Part shown: piece after piece, positions 44,746-59,018 of the stretch | Layout of the letters: the number at the start of each line of letters is the position of its first letter | Position numbering within the stretch: position 1 is the stretch's first letter | Translations under genes and position numbers: made by a program | Origin: Ryuthela nishihirai | Lineage: Eukaryota; Arthropoda; Arachnida; Araneae; Heptathelidae | Reading direction: 5' to 3' | DNA: 64,000 nt | Assembly: GCA_038380435.1 (NCBI GenBank) | Contig: JAWZYU010000119.1 | Location: forward strand, 248,001 to 312,000 | The notes under the pieces: generated by a model | What the model was told of the DNA's origin: nothing | Databases searched by the model: none | What the model saw: only the letters and a program-made list of their open reading frames with translations

Positions 44746-45343
44746 TTCACACACATAAATAATATCATTTTTATGTGAAATTCGAAAATGGGTCAATAAA
44801 TTCATAATAATTGTTGTTTTGACCTGAGAGCCAGAGTCATAGAGAATATTTTTAAATTGACCCCCGTTCTATGCTTTAAGATATCAATCATTAAATTTAT
44901 GAGGTTAACTGAGTTATCTATTTGAAAATTCGTGGTGGAATTAATTATTTTCTACGATAAATGACCGCTCAGTATATTAATTCATCGATTGATTGACTTG
45001 TGCTGCCATCTATTGACGAAAGAGGCATATGTGGAAATTGAATGTAAAAAGTTTGTGAAGCTGTGAAATTGGGCAGTTGCTTAAGTGCGACTGAATGCTT
45101 GATTACAACCTAAAAAAAACATATTTATAAATGGCTGAGGGATTTTTAACTTATTAATTACTTAGACGGCAAATACTTAAGATACTTAGTAAAAATTCAG
45201 TTAATAAAGATTTTCACAAGTCAACTTTCAGTGTTTGTTTCCAGTTCAGATATCTGAATAAGAGAGCAAGTTGGGTTGTTTTGTTTCTAAGTCGCAGGAC
45301 CCCCGAGGGCTCAGAGAAGGTTAGGGGTGAGGGGTCCACTGTC

Positions 45344-45532
45344 ATTCCGAGAGGCACTTCGGAACACGAATGTTGCCAGATCCCTAAACTATTTTAAATA
45401 ATAGTTGCCATATACATGTTCTGAACTCAGTTGGAGCGTTCCAATGTCTTTCGGAGAGGCAGTTCGGAACAGGAAGGTTGCCAGATCCCTAAACCATTTT
45501 AAATAATAGTTGCCAGATAGTTCTGAGTGTTT
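45344..45532 (+). repeat. Small TTGCCAGA minisatellite, unit 2
   Basis: Counterpart of 22290-22478. Confidence 0.85.
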
Positions 45533-45553
45533 TTTGGAGCATTTGTTGCCTGT

Positions 45554-47714
45554 CTGATGCCTTCCCTTGACTTTTTTTTTATCTGTAGAACGGGTCTGTT
45601 TGTCGCGGTTAAACCGCTATTCTGTTGGCGGGAAAGTGCTTAATTTAATTATTCCTTTGTTCTCTGAGTATCTGGGACTTGCAGACTGTGTCTCCTACAC
45701 TTTCCTAGTGTCCGTTTACTCTGCTCAGCGCAAATGCAAATGGCGGCCTTTTTTTGGGCTCTATGGGGGATTTTTAGCAGCTTTTTGTTGCTGGTTTCTT
45801 CTGGGGCTACTTCTGGGGCGTTTTTTTGCTAGATTTAGTTACTTTGGGTGGAATGGAGAACTAAGGGTGTGTTTTGGGAAAGGGGGGGGGTGGTTTTTTG
45901 GGGCGTGGGAGTCTTTTTTGGAAGTGTTTGGCCACTTTGCATTCCGGGGTTTGTTTTGGCTTTGCGGCTTTTTCTGTCACTTCAGGTTTGCTTTGGGGGG
46001 TGACATCGGGTCTTTTTGGGACCTTTTGTGGCTTTTTTTTTATACTGCGGACAGCTGGGGTCTGTCAAACCAATGGGGCGTTTTTTGGGCTCCCTATGGA
46101 GTCATCTCCGGTGACCTTTGACCCCAGGAAGGGTCTCTGTGACCCCTAACTAGGGCGCACTTCCGGTCGGTTTGTGACGATTAGGGCGCCCTCTGGGAGC
46201 GTTTATGTGCGTGACGTTTGGTTTTTTAGGGGTCACTTCCGTTGGTCGGGATCACTTCCAGTTTAGTGTGGGGGTCACTTGCTGTGTGTTTGACCTTCTG
46301 GGTCATTTTGGGGCTTTTTTTGAATTTTGGCGAATTTTTTAGTGCTTTTTACGCGTTTCTTCCCCGTTTGATCCTTCCCTTGACTTCGTTTTCTTTTTTA
46401 TCTGTAGAACGGGTCTGTTTGTTTGTCGCGGTTAACCGCTATTTTGTTGGCGGGAAAGTGTTTAATTCAATTATTCCTTTGTTCTCTGACTGTCTGGGGC
46501 TTGCAGGCTGTGTCTCTTACACTTTGCTACTGTCCGGTCGCTCTGCTCTGAAGAAATGCAAATGGCGGCTTGTTTTTGGGCTCTATGGGGGAATCTTAGC
46601 TACATTTTGTTCCTGGTTTCTTCTGGGGCGTTTTTTTTTTGCTAGATTTAGTTACTTTGGGTTGAATGGAGAACTAAGGGTGTGTTTTGGGAAAGGGGAG
46701 GTGGTTTTTTGGAGCGTGGGGAGTCTTTTTTGGGGGTATTTGGCCACTTTGCATTCTGGGGTTTGTTTTGGCTTTGCGGCTTTTTCTGTCACTTGAGGTT
46801 TGTTTTGGGGGGTGACTTCGGGTCTTTTTGAGACCTTTTGGGGCGTTTTTTTATACTGCGGACAGCTGGGGTCGGTCGGACCAATGGGCGTTTTTGGAGT
46901 TTTTTGGGCTCCCTATGGGGTCATTTCCGGTGACCTTTGACCACAGGAAGGGTCTCTGTGACCCCTACCTCGGGGTCACTTCCGGTCGGTTTGTGACGAT
47001 TAGGGCGCCCTCTGGGAGCGTTTATGTGCGTAACGTTTGGGTTTTTTAGGGGTCACTTCCGGTTTAGTGTGGGGGTCACTTGCTGTGTGTTTGACCTTCT
47101 GCGCCATTTTGGGAATTTTTGGGGCTTTTTTTTTATTTTGGCGAATTTTTTAGTGCTTTTTACGCGTTTCTTCCCCGTTTCATGCCTTCCCTGGACTTCG
47201 TTTCTTTTTTTATCTGTAGAACGGGTCTGTTTGTCGCGGTAAAACCGCTATTTTGTTGGCGGGAAAGTGTTTAATTCAATTATTCCTTTGTTCTCTGACT
47301 GTCTGGGGCTTGCAGACTGTGTCTCTTACACTTTCCTACTGTCCGGTCGCTCTGCTCTGAACAAATGCAAATGGCGGCTTGTTTTCGGGCTCTATGGGGG
47401 AATTTTAGCTGGATTTTGTTCCTGGTTTCTTCTGGGGGTATTTTTGGGGCGTTTTTTTGCTAGATTTAGTTTCTTTGGGTGGTATTGAGCACTAAGGGTG
47501 TGTTTTTGGAGAAGGGAGTGGGATTATTGGGGAGCAGGGAGTGTTTTTTGGGGGGTATTTTGGCGCTTTGCATTCTGGGGTTTGTTTTCGCTTTGGGGCT
47601 TTTTGCGTCACTTCAGGTGTGTTTTGGGGGTCACTTCCGGTTCTTTGGGGACTTTTCATTATACTGGGGCCTGTCGGAACACTGGGGGTTTTTTGGGGTT
47701 ATTTTTTTTTAATG
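45554..47714 (+). repeat. G/T-rich modules C, D, E (unit 2/3 junction)
   Basis: C at 45554-46369, D at 46370-47181, E at 47182-47714. C has a G-run one base shorter than at 22829, which changes the open frames and shows they are not maintained. E has the unit-1 state (CTGTAGAACGG). Confidence 0.85.
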
Positions 47715-48864
47715 TTCAGCTCCACCCTCCTGCGATGTGACCGTGCTATAGCTAAGGAGCTCCTCAATTGAACTCTTGAAACAATATTCCACACTAGCCA
47801 TCAGAAATAATCAATTCATTTATTCACTTTCCTTACTGGCATTCTTCATTGCTTTAAAAACATGGATGCCTACAGTTAGATTCCTACGTCAGTATCTTTT
47901 AAAACTTGTGGAGCCTTTTTTTCCTAATCTCTTATCTTTTAGGACTATTAACGCAAAGGATTCATAGGCACTTCGTATTAGACTACATATGGATTTCGAA
48001 TATTTTGTAAAAACAAATTGGCTTAGTAAAAATTACTCTTAAATAATATAACATTATTTTTGTGTTTCTCTTAATAAATAAGAATAATGATATTATTTGA
48101 TGATCTCAATACTTTCTTAAAATCTTTATGAAATTACATATTTGAAAAGGTTCCTAAGTTTTATGTTTCGAAGAATTCAAACATTTTTTTTCTATTTACA
48201 ACTTCACAGAGCTCTCTCTCCATAACTTTAAGGAAGCCACATTTCAATAAACTTTTACATGTTAAGGCGAACTCATTGTTGGGAGAGAGCTAAAAATAGA
48301 CCCTCGCGCAGTGCGAGAAATGTCGCTGCTTCTGCAGGTGTTCGCTAGCCATGCTGCTTTAACGGAAATTCAGTTGGATGTGTTCTTTTGTAAAACTTCG
48401 CTGATATAGAAATAAATGAAATCTCTAATAATATTTTAATAAGTATTATTAGAGAAATTAAAATCAAAGTACAATATATAATAATACTTAATTACTAATA
48501 GTAATAACCTTACAATTTTTTTTTTACTTATGTAATCAGCATATATTAAAATACTGGAATCCCATTGGTTCTACGTGGTAGAAGTAAAGTTCGCGCTCTT
48601 TTTTCAATGTAAAGGAATTCTAATAATTTTCGACGAATAAGAATAACTTTACTGATTCGTCCTCACTTGGCTTTAAAGAGAAGAAGGGCGTCTCATTACA
48701 ATTCGTAAAAAAGGAATTCTTTTTCTTACTAGCAGGACTGAAAGGGGGGGTATCGATTTTTATCCCTAACGAGATAGATAGATAAATAAATATTTTTAAC
48801 CCATCACAGCTCGGGAAGCAGATGAAGAAAGGGTTAAAATGGCTCCTAGTATTTTAATTGGATA
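47715..48864. repeat. Tail of block I, unit 3 (full length)
   Basis: Counterpart of 1091-2240 without the unit-2 deletion. Confidence 0.8.
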
Positions 48865-48956
48865 GCGAGCTAGATTAAGAATACCTTAAAGTGGCGTTTC
48901 GGAAAGGAGATAATGGAAAATACGATATTCGTAAAAAATGGAAAAGTACAATTTAC

Positions 48957-49138
48957 CGGCTATTAACAATTCCGTTAATAGCCGATACGCCATACTTTTC
49001 TATGGGCCACACTTCGACCAGCGCCCGCCAGTGTCGCCTGCGCTCGACTCCAAGCTGCCGAATGCTCGGAGACCTGCGCAGGCGCCACTGGTGGCTTCGG
49101 GGGCTAGCTCACTATCCCGTGTGGCCAGAGGATAGTGA
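48957..49138. repeat. Three-inverted-repeat cluster, unit 3
   Basis: Counterpart of 2333-2514. Confidence 0.7.
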
Positions 49139-49584
49139 TCGCGAGTCCCCCCCTACCCCCCAAACACGAAGAAATCCACATATCCAACGCCTTGGGGCAG
49201 AGGAAAATGCGGTTCGTGGGAAAGGTTTACAATCTAGGCCAACAGGCAATTTGCTTATATAGTAGGTGAATGCAGCCTTAATAAATTAGCGGTAGCTAAT
49301 ATTTCCAAGGTTGCGTCATTAAGAATAAGGAATCTGGCAACTTAAAAAATCTGACCGGCGGTCATTCGTTAGAGGTCGTCGAGATCTAATTAACTGGCAA
49401 CTTTCATTCCAATAGGTCGAGTAGTTTTTTTTTTAAAGCCGTCCGAAGGCCCCATAGGAATAACATGGAGGAAACCGTCCGAACACTTGGAAAACCTAGG
49501 TCGAACAACCGGTTTAATGACGTCACGCAACCACGTTGGCAGAAGTTCGCACTCTTCCCAGAATGCATTTCGCAGAGGTACCAG

Positions 49585-51058
49585 TTGCCAGATACATAAT
49601 ACTAGTTGCCAGATACATTTTCTCAACTCTGATATCAGTCGGAGCTTTTCAGAGGCAATTCGGAAAACGAATGTTGCCAGATACATTTTCTCAACTGTGA
49701 TATCAGTCGGAGCTTTTCAGAGGCAATTCGGAAAACGAATGTTGCCAGATCCTTAAACTATTTTAAATACTAGTTGCCAGATACATTTTCTCAACTGTGA
49801 TATCAGTCGGAGCTTTTCAGAGGCAATTCGGAAAACGAATGTTGCCAGATCCTTAAACTATTTTAAATACTAGTTGCCAGATACATTTTCTCAACTCTGA
49901 TATCAGTCGGAGCTTTTCAGACGCAATTCGGAAAACGAATGTTGCCAGATCCTTAAACTATTTTAAATACTAGTTGCCAGATACATTTTCTCAACTCTGA
50001 TATCAGTCGGAGCTTTTCAGAGGCAATTCGGAAAACGAATGTTGCCAGATCCTTAAACTATTTTAAATACTAGTTGCCAGATACATTTTCTCAACTCTGA
50101 TATCAGTCGGAGCTTTTCAGAGGCAATTCGGAAAACGAATGTTGCCAGATGCTTGAACTATTTTAAATACTAGTTGCCAGATACATTTTCTCAACTCTGA
50201 CATCAGTCGGAGCTTTTCAGAGGCAATTCGGAAAACGAATGTTGCCAGATCCTTAAACTATTTTAAATACCAGTTGCCAGATACATTTTCTCAACTCTGA
50301 AAGCAGTCGGAGCTTTTCAGAGGCAATTCGGAAAACGAATGTTGCCAGATCCTTAAACTATTTTAAATACTAGTTGCCAGATACATTTTCTCAACTCTGA
50401 TATCAGTCGGAGCTTTTCAGAGGCAATTCGGAAAACGAATGTTGCCAGATCCTTAAACTATTTTAAATACTAGTTGCCAGATACATTTTCTCAACTCTGA
50501 TATCAGTCGCAGCTTTTCAATGTCCTTCGGAGAGGCAATTCGGAAAACGAATGTTGCCAGATCCTTAAACTATTTTAAATACTAGTTGCCAGATACATTT
50601 TCTCCACTCTGATATCAGTCGGAGCTTTTCAGAGGCAATTCGGAAAACGAATGTTGCCAGATCCTTAAACTATTTTAAATACTAGTTGCCAGATACATTT
50701 TCTCAACTCTGATATCAGTCGGAGCTTTTGAATGTCCTTCGGATAGGCAGTTCGAAAACCGAATGTTGCCAGATCCCTCAACTATTCTAAATACCAGTTG
50801 CCAGATACATGTTCTGAACTCTGATCGGAGAGGCGGTTGGTGACAGGAATGTTGCCAGATCCCTAAACTGTTTTAAATAACAGTTGCCAGATACATGTTC
50901 TGAACTCTGATCGGAGAGGCGGTTGGGAACAGGAATGTTGCCAGATCCCTAAACTATTTTAAATAACAGTTGTCAGATACATGTTCTGATCGGAGAGGCG
51001 GTTGGTGACAGGAATGTTGCCAGATCCCTAAACTATTTGAAATAACAGTTGCCAGATA
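49585..51058 (+). repeat. 100-bp minisatellite array, unit 3
   Basis: Counterpart of 2961-4434, same monomer order. Confidence 0.95.
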
Positions 51059-51093
51059 CTTCTGAGTGTTTTTTGGAGCATTTCTTGACTGTC

Positions 51094-52454
51094 TGATGCC
51101 TTCCCTTGACTTTTTTTTTTATCTGTAGAACGGGTCTGTTTGTCGCGGTTAAACCGCTATTCTGTTGGCGGGAAAGTGCTTAATTCAATTATTCCTTTGT
51201 TCTCTGACTGTCTGGGGCTTGCAGACTGTGTCTCTTACACTTTGCTACTGTCCGGTCGCTCTGCTCTGCACAAATGCAAATGGCGGCTTGTTTTTGGGCT
51301 CTATGGGGGAATTTTAGCTGCATTTTGTTCCTGGTTTCTTCTGGGGCTATTTTTGGGGCGGTTTTTTGCTAGATTTAGTTACTTTGGGTCGAATGGAGAA
51401 CTAAGGGTGTGTTTTGGGAAATGGGAGGTGGTTTTTTGGGGCGTGGGGAGCCTTTTTTGGGGGTATTTGGCCACTTTGCATTCTGGGGTTTGTTTTGGCT
51501 TTGCGGCTTTTTCTGTCACTTCAGGTTTGTTTTGGGGGGTGACTTCGGGTGTTTTTGGGACCTTTTGGGGCGTTTTTGTATACTGCGGACAGCTGGGGTC
51601 TGTCGGACGAATGGGGCGTTTTTGGGGTTTTTATGCTCCCTATGGGGTCATTTCCGGTGACCTTTCACCCCAGGAAGGGACTCTATTACCCCTACCTCGG
51701 GGTCGCTTACGGTCAGTTTGTGACGATTAGGGCGCCCTCTGGGAGCGTTTATGTGCGTGACGTTTGGGGCTTTTTAGGGGTCACTTCCGGTGGTCGGGAT
51801 CACTTCCGGTTTAGTGTGGGGGTCACCTGCTGTGAGTTTGACCTTCTGGGTGATTTTGGCAATTTTTGGGGCTTTTTTTGAATTTTGGCGAATTTTTTTG
51901 TTATTTTTAAGGCGTTTCTTGCTTGTCTGATGCCTTCCCTGCACTTTTTTTTTTTATCTATAGAATGGGTCTGTTTGTGGCGGTTAAATCGCTATTCCGT
52001 GGGCGGGAAATTGCATAATTGAATTATTCCTTTGTTCTCTGACTCACTGGGACTTGCAGCGTGTCTGTCTTACACTTTGCTACTGTCCGGTCACTCTGCT
52101 GTTAGCAAATGCAAATGGCGGCGTTTTTTTGGGCTCTATGGGGGAATTTTAGCTGCTTTTTCTTCCTGGTTTCTTCTGGGGCTATTTCTGGGGCGTTTTT
52201 TTGCTAGATTTAGTCACTTTGGGTGGTATTGAGCACTAAGGGTGTGTTTTTGGAGAAGGGGGTGGGTTTTTTGGGGAGTAGGGAGTGTTTTTTGGGGGTA
52301 TTTTGGCGCTTTGCATTCTGGGGTTTGTTTTCGCTTTGGGGCTTTTGCGTCACTTCAGGTGTGTTTTGGGGGTCACTTCCGGTTCTTTGGGGACTTTTCA
52401 TTATACTGGGGCCTGTCGGAACACTGGGGGTGTTTTGGGGTTATTTTTTTTTAA
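51094..52454 (+). repeat. G/T-rich modules A and B, unit 3
   Basis: A at 51094-51926 and B at 51927-52454. Confidence 0.85.
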
Positions 52455-53104
52455 TGTTCAGCTCCACCCTCCTGCGATGTGACCGTGCTATATCTAAGGA
52501 GCTCCTCAATTGAACTCTTGAAACAATATTCCACACTAGCCATCAGAAATAATCAATTCATTTATTCACTTTCCTTACTGGCATTCTTCATTGCTTTAAA
52601 AACATGGATGCCTACAGTTAGATTCCTACGTCAGTATCTTTTAAAACTTGTGGAGCCTTTTTTTCCTAATCTCTTATCTTTTAGGACTATTAACGCAAAG
52701 GATTCATAGGCACTTCGTATTAGACAACATATAGATTTCGAATATTTTGTAAAAACAAATTGGCTTAGTAAAAACAACTCTTAAATAATATAACATTATT
52801 TTTGTGTTTCTCTTAATAAAAAAGAATATTGATATTATTTGATGAATTCAATACTTTCTTAAAATCTTTATGAAATTACATATTTGAAAAGGTTCCTAAG
52901 TTTTATGTTTCTAAGAATTCAAACGAAGCATTTTTTCTATTTACAACTTTACAGAGCAGACGTTCTTACTAGCAGGACTGAAAGGGTATAGATTTTTATC
53001 CCTAACGAGATAGATAAATAAATATTTTTAACCAATCACAGCTCGGGAAGCAGATGAAGAAAGGGTTAAAATGGCTCCTAAAGGTACTCCTAGTATTTCC
53101 TAGA
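52455..53104. repeat. Tail of block II, unit 3
   Basis: Counterpart of 5831-6480. Confidence 0.75.
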
Positions 53105-53690
53105 CTTCAGAATAGGGAATCACCAAATGGACTGATTAAGGTATTTAAATAGGGTTTAAACTTTTCGTATATTTTAATTCTTCCCTATTTAAAAGAGATG
53201 ATGGAGTCGTTATTTTCAACCCATCAGATTTAAACGCTCAGATGGCAAAGGATTTCATTGGATACCTAGTTTCATTTCGGAACTGCTCTATTCTGCACTC
53301 TCTGCCATAGCGATGTCATTGCACATGAGATCTGCGCATAGGTATGTAAGGACAGAGCAATGACGTCATCAACATATCACCTTTTCATCGACATAGTTAT
53401 CCTACAGCGCATTCAATCGGAGCATTTATACGTAACAACGTATACATGGACAGCCTTATGACGTCATAACTTCTTTAACCAATCAATTCAAACCTTAATC
53501 ATGTGATCATGTAATACTTATCCTACACGGACTTTACAAATTTATTTTTTTAACCGATGAATTCAAACCTCAATCGTGTCATCAGTAATACCTTTGTAAT
53601 ATATAATAATACTTAATTACTAATGGTAATCCTATCCCTCGATTTACACGGTACTCAGTTCACACAATTTTGGCTTTCCACGGTGAAAAA

Positions 53691-53781
53691 ATGCAACCCG
53701 TTTCGATTGACACGGTAGTCACTGAGACGTACGTAGAAAGGAAATCTCAGTCACTACCGTGTCAATCGAAACGGGTTGCAT
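53691..53781. repeat. 37-bp-arm hairpin, unit 3
   Basis: Counterpart of 7067-7157. Confidence 0.85.
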
Positions 53782-53944
53782 ATTAGGAGCCTGGCACGCT
53801 ACTGACTGAGCCACCGCAATCCTGGCTCCAACTGGAAATGGGGTTCAGGCGTCGGTGGGAAATGTGGGTTTCAAATAAAGTAGTTTCTGAAAAACGCCAC
53901 TTTCAGATATTCCAGTCTTTGTTAAGAACTAGCGGTCGGATCTA

Positions 53945-54759
53945 CAGTCGCTCCAAAAAGTATCCGAACACTATGGTGGATTCAGAAAAAATATCTGGCA
54001 ACGAATTGTTTAGAAATTAATGATCTGGCAACTTTCGTGTCACGTGACACAAAGGTTCCCAGATCACAAATTTCTAAAAAAAAAATCGTTGCCAGACATT
54101 TTTTTCTGAATTCTCTAATCAACCACATTGTTCGGATATTTATTTCAGCGACTGTACACGAAGGTTGCCAGATCACTAATTTATTTAAAAAAAAAAATCT
54201 TTCCCACACGTCTTTTTCTGAATTCTGTAATCAACCAGCGTTCGGATCTTTATTTCAGCGACTGTACATGAAGGTTGCGGAGGTAAAATCTCAGCGGTGC
54301 CCCAGCTGGGACTCGAACCTGGGAAATGCAGATTACGCGCCTGGCACGCTACTGACTGAGCCACCGCAATCCTGGCTCCAACTGGAAATGGGGTTCAGGC
54401 GTCGGTGGGAAATGTGGGTTTCAAATAAATTAGTTTCTGAAAAACGCCACTTTCAGATATTCCAGTCTTTCTTAACAACTAGCGGTCGGATCTACAGTCG
54501 CTCCAAAAAGTATCCGAACACTATGGTGGATTCAGAAAAAATATCTCGCAACGAATTGTTAGAAATTAGTTATCTGGCAACCTTCGTGTCACGTGACACG
54601 AAGGTGGCAAATACTGTTTCCGAATTCTGTAATCAACCATTTCAGCGACTGTAGACGAAGGTTGCCAGATCACTAATTTCTAAAAAAAAAATTGTTGCCG
54701 GATATTTCTTCGGACTTCTCTAGTCCAGAATAGTGTTCAGATATTTTTTTGAGCGACTG
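53945..54759. mobile_element. Two Tc1/mariner-type MITEs, unit 3
   Basis: Elements at 53945-54154 and 54495-54759 within the 551-bp duplication; a SINE-1 head lies between them. Confidence 0.75.
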
Positions 54760-54870
54760 TACGTCCCCGCCATTTTCCTAATCCGTAAAATGTTTGTGAC
54801 ATCCACTTTTAGCCCAAGATGTACTGAGAGGTGAAACAACTTCACCTGAAAAAAAAAAAATGATCGCTTT

Positions 54871-55436
54871 ACTACCGTCTGCGGTTCCAGGTTCGAGTCC
54901 CAGCTGAGTAAGCCTCGAGATTCATTTCCGCAAAACTCCCCGCCCTGCCCACGGTCAGTAGGGAACAGCGACGGGCTTGGAAAGGTCGCCGTCCGTCGGA
55001 TGGAACGTTAAGCCGAGCCCGCTGTGCAGGTACAAGAACGCGCTGCATGGCGTCGACGGGAACTACCGTCTCCCAACAGATGTTCCAGTAGGTCCTCAAC
55101 CGTCTCTGAAACCTCGGGTTCCTTGTGACCTGGCCATTTGGCACATTTTGTGAAAACAATTAACATACCCTGTGCATTTGAAAAACATGCCGGATGGCAT
55201 TTATGGAAGGCTACCATCTGTCTCCCAACGGCTGTTCCACGGAGTCCCCTCCGTCAACCTTCTCCGAGGCTCTTGTGACTCGTCCATTTAGCCCATTGGG
55301 TACAAAAAAGTGCCGCTCAGAGGTTAAAATGCCTATCTTCTCTATGGCGTATTAAAGTGATCAAAGGGACCTGGGTTCGAGCCCCGTGGATGTTTGTGTT
55401 GTCCCACCACACTCACAGACCTTCTACTATTTATTT
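54871..55436 (+). mobile_element. SINE-1/SINE-1/SINE-2 pieces, unit 3
   Basis: Counterparts of 8247-8812. Confidence 0.7.
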
Positions 55437-55513
55437 TTTATTTCATTTATGAACATCTCTTTTTCCCTAAAATCTAGCAACTTTGGATAATAATTCTCGT
55501 TGTAAAATGACAG

Positions 55514-56034
55514 GTAAAAAAAATTGGCTCAGTAAAAACTAATTTTAAATAATAACTTATTATAAAACATTTTTTTTGTCTTTCTGAAACGTCTCTTAAT
55601 AAAAAAGAATATTTATTTGTTTGATGATCTCAATATTTTTTTTAAATCTTTATAAAAATTATATATTTGAAAAGGTTCCTAACTTTTATGTTTGTTAGAA
55701 TTCAAACGAAACTTTTTTATTTATCGACAACATTCTACGAGGTAACTTTACCGAGGTGACGTCACGTCTCCATAAATAATGTTAGGTTCGATAACTAAGA
55801 AAACCGACTGCGGCTACGACCGTTGAATAAACTGTTTCATGTTACCGCAAACTAATGCCTCGGAGTGCTATAAATAAACCCTCCAGGTGGCGATAGGTTG
55901 TGGTTTCAGTTTCTTTGATGTACCGCAAACTGTCAATCAAGGCTTCTGCAGGTGTTAACAGGAACGCTTAACGATAATTCACTTGGATGTATTCTTCGAA
56001 TGGCCAAATATTCTGTGATTTTTCCAAAATAAAA
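55514..56034. repeat. Third tail copy, unit 3
   Basis: Counterpart of 8890-9410. Confidence 0.6.
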
Positions 56035-56368
56035 AACTTCGGTTATACATACATACATATCTAAATAAAAACTAATATCCAAGCATTTATGGTGTAATAA
56101 AATGAGAAATGTTAGAAGAAAAATAAAATTTCCACTATTTCATTAACTTTTCAAGTCTCATTTTCTCCGAGTGTCTCTAACGAAATAAGAGGGGGCATTC
56201 CTATCACACCCTTCAAAGGAACGAACTTAATAAATTCCTTTGTATATTTTATTTCTCCGAGAAATTTTTTAAATAAATTCAAAAATGTGGAGGGATAAGT
56301 GTTTTCTAAGTATTTTCTGTATTTTCTAAGCCACTGAAGAACAGTGATCATTATTTCACTCCGAGGAT

Positions 56369-56989
56369 GAGTTGTTTTACCTCTGAGCGGCGCTTTTTTG
56401 GCCAACAGTGGGCTAACTTAGACAAGGAGCCCGGGGGTTCATTCAGAAGGGGGACGACGCCCGTCAATGCCTTCCAACGTGTTCTTGCAGAAGAAATGAA
56501 AAACTTGGAAGGAAAAAAATAGTCGTAAATCACCTAATTACATACAGTAGAAACAAGCTGTAGAGATTGGGTAGAACCCCACATTGATATCTGGAGTTGT
56601 TGTTGGGTTGTTTTACCTCTGAGCGGCACTTTTTTGCACACCATGGGCTAAATGGCCAGGTCACATGGACCCCGAAAACTCAGAGAAGGTTGGGAGAGGG
56701 GACCCACTGGAACAGCTGTTGGGAGACAGATGGTAGCCTCCCGTCAAGGCCATCCAGCGTGTTATTTAACGTGCACAGGGTACGGCTCTCCCACACACGG
56801 GGCCACGGCTTAACGTCCCATCTGACGGACGCGGCCTTTCCAAGCCCCATCGGTGTCGCCTACTGACCGTGGGCAGGGCGAGGAATTTTGCTGAGATAAA
56901 TCTCAACGCTGACCCAGCTGGGACTCGAACCTGGGAACTAGAGATTACAAGCCTGGCGCGCTACCGACTGAGCCACCCCCGCCCCAGGA
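56369..56989 (-). mobile_element. SINE-1 fragment and full SINE-1, unit 3
   Basis: Fragment 56369-56481 with the 25 bp retained, and the full element at 56596-56989. Confidence 0.8.
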
Positions 56990-57554
56990 AAAATACTGAC
57001 ACGGAATCTGGCAACAAAGCCATTCAATACATTGAAGTACCAAGTCTCCTGAGTACGAAAATATATAGATATTAAAGTCGCATAAAAAAAAGGCTTCAGA
57101 AAGAGTCGAAAACCAAAAAAAGGCATTATACAGGGTGATGAAAAAGTCGCTCTGCACCAGATAAGGAATGAGATATTCGCACCCGTACAATTATAATAAA
57201 TGTTGAAATTGCGTCTCCAGTCTGTCATCAAGAATCAGTGGTCCGAATTACGAAAAAAAAAAAAAGCCCCCGTAGCTTTTTTATGGATTCTGCAACAGAG
57301 TGAATTTTTGCAACTTTTGATTCTTTGTACCGTCTTTCTTTTGTGACTTTTACCCAACATCTACACATTTCCGTAATCGCGGGGATCCATTTACAAGATT
57401 CCATTTCCTCGCCGATTTTAAATATTAAGTTTTTTGGTATCTATCTGTATTAAGATCCTAAAAAAAAAAAGGGGGAATGGTATAATATATCGTCAGTCCG
57501 CCTCCGCGCGCCGAGTCAAAGAATGCTGCACTTGGTACAAATCATCCTCTCCCG

Positions 57555-57973
57555 CGCCAACGAGCGAAAAAGACTGCACCAAGCCGACTTTAAAAGAATA
57601 AACAAACTTTTCTAACAAACATAGAAATAAACAAAAATTATTTACTGGGACAATAAGAAAAACTGTATTAGATACGGGTAAATTCCGGACACGCAGGCCA
57701 CGGAAAATTAAATAAAAAAAAAAGCAAAAGTTCGCTCTAACGAGAGAAAACTACTGCATCTTAGCCGACTTTAAACCAACAAACAAAATTTTCCAGAGAA
57801 ACTAGAAAAAAACAAAAAATATCTACGAAAACTAGAAGAAAAACTGTATAGAAAAAGGGTAACTTCCGGGCACGCAAGCCACGGAAAAATAAAAAATAAA
57901 AACCACAAAAAGTGGAAATCTCTCCCCTGTTTCCAATATAGATAGAGGGTTTAAAAAAAAAAAACCCTCTATC
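57555..57973. repeat. 170-bp duplication and A-loop inverted repeat, unit 3
   Basis: Duplication 57555-57891, inverted repeat 57941-57973. A private G-to-A change near 57689 (CCGGACACG). Confidence 0.65.
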
Positions 57974-58513
57974 AATATTTTTTCTAACACTTCCAGGAGT
58001 TGACGTCAAAAGCGTGAAAACTCGGTATTCGTGGTTAAACTATAAAATTTCTTTACAAATAAACGAGTTAGAGAGAGGATTTAGAAAGGCTCTATGTACA
58101 GGCAAGTACGCAATCGTTTAGCCCAACAACATTAAAATGCCCTAAAAAAATGACCTTCGAAAAGTAGTCCATTTTCTGATTGTGGAAATGCATAGATAAA
58201 ATGTATATTAATAAATATAATTATATATATGTATTCTATGTATATAGAAACATTATAATTCTGTTTTAATAAGTATTAAGAAGTTATTAGAGAAATTAAA
58301 ATCACAGTACTCTGAAACCTTTTTATTTAAATCAAATGCATTTTAATTTTTTAATACTTAAATTTTGCACAAATTAAATAGGAATTGAAATGACAATTAA
58401 TAGAAATTATTTTTAACCCCCCCCCCCAAAAAAAAAAAAAAAAAAAAAAAATCCAATGTAGAGTAATACAGGTACTGGACAAAAAGTTGGAAGCACATCC
58501 ACGTTGCAATAAA

Positions 58514-58961
58514 TACACACTCAAGCAGCTGCTTGACACAGAGGTCTGACAGGAGCCTACCAGTTTAATACTGAGAGTATAGCAGGTCCTCAGCAGAAAA
58601 ATATCACAAACATCCATGCATTTCCCAGGTCTCAATAACTTATTTACTATGATTTTTAGTGAAAAAATGCCTAAAGATAAAGATCTCAATCTCAAACAAT
58701 ATCTGTTCAGTTTTCACAGAGTAATTAACACAGGAATCTCAACCAGCTACAAAAAATTAACCTCAAAACTTAATTGAAACAGGGTTGGGTTGTCTTACCT
58801 CTAAATAATGGGCTAAATGACCATGTTACAGACAGCTGGGTGAAGGAGATTCACTGGACAGCATCAAGCATGTTCTTTGATGTGCACGTAGTGTGACTCT
58901 CCCATATCAGTGGTCAATGGTTTAATGTTGCATTTGATGGACGCTGGCATTAAAGCAGATT
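58514..58961 (-). mobile_element. SINE-2 and SINE-1 fragments, unit 3
   Basis: 58514-58631 and 58784-58961. Confidence 0.65.
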
Positions 58962-59018
58962 AATTTATCGTAGTTGACTACAGTACAGTGTATTATACCC
59001 TATGTTGATGTCTTAGGC

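Larger units (their letters stand above)
23572..46624. repeat. Macrosatellite unit 2 (23,053 bp, variant type)
   Basis: Second unit, collinear with unit 1 but 518 bp shorter. Length differences seen: a 540-bp deletion at the 25037/25038 junction (unit-1 bases 1467-2006 missing), a 25-bp deletion after about 32838 (unit-1 9833-9857), a C-tract expanded from C11 to C11-T-C11 at 34796-34818, a 2-bp loss in a TA run near 35885, and a segment near 36197-36265 that replaces a shorter one of different sequence. Substitutions private to this unit include those near 24170, 34068, 35586 and 40012. Confidence 0.97.
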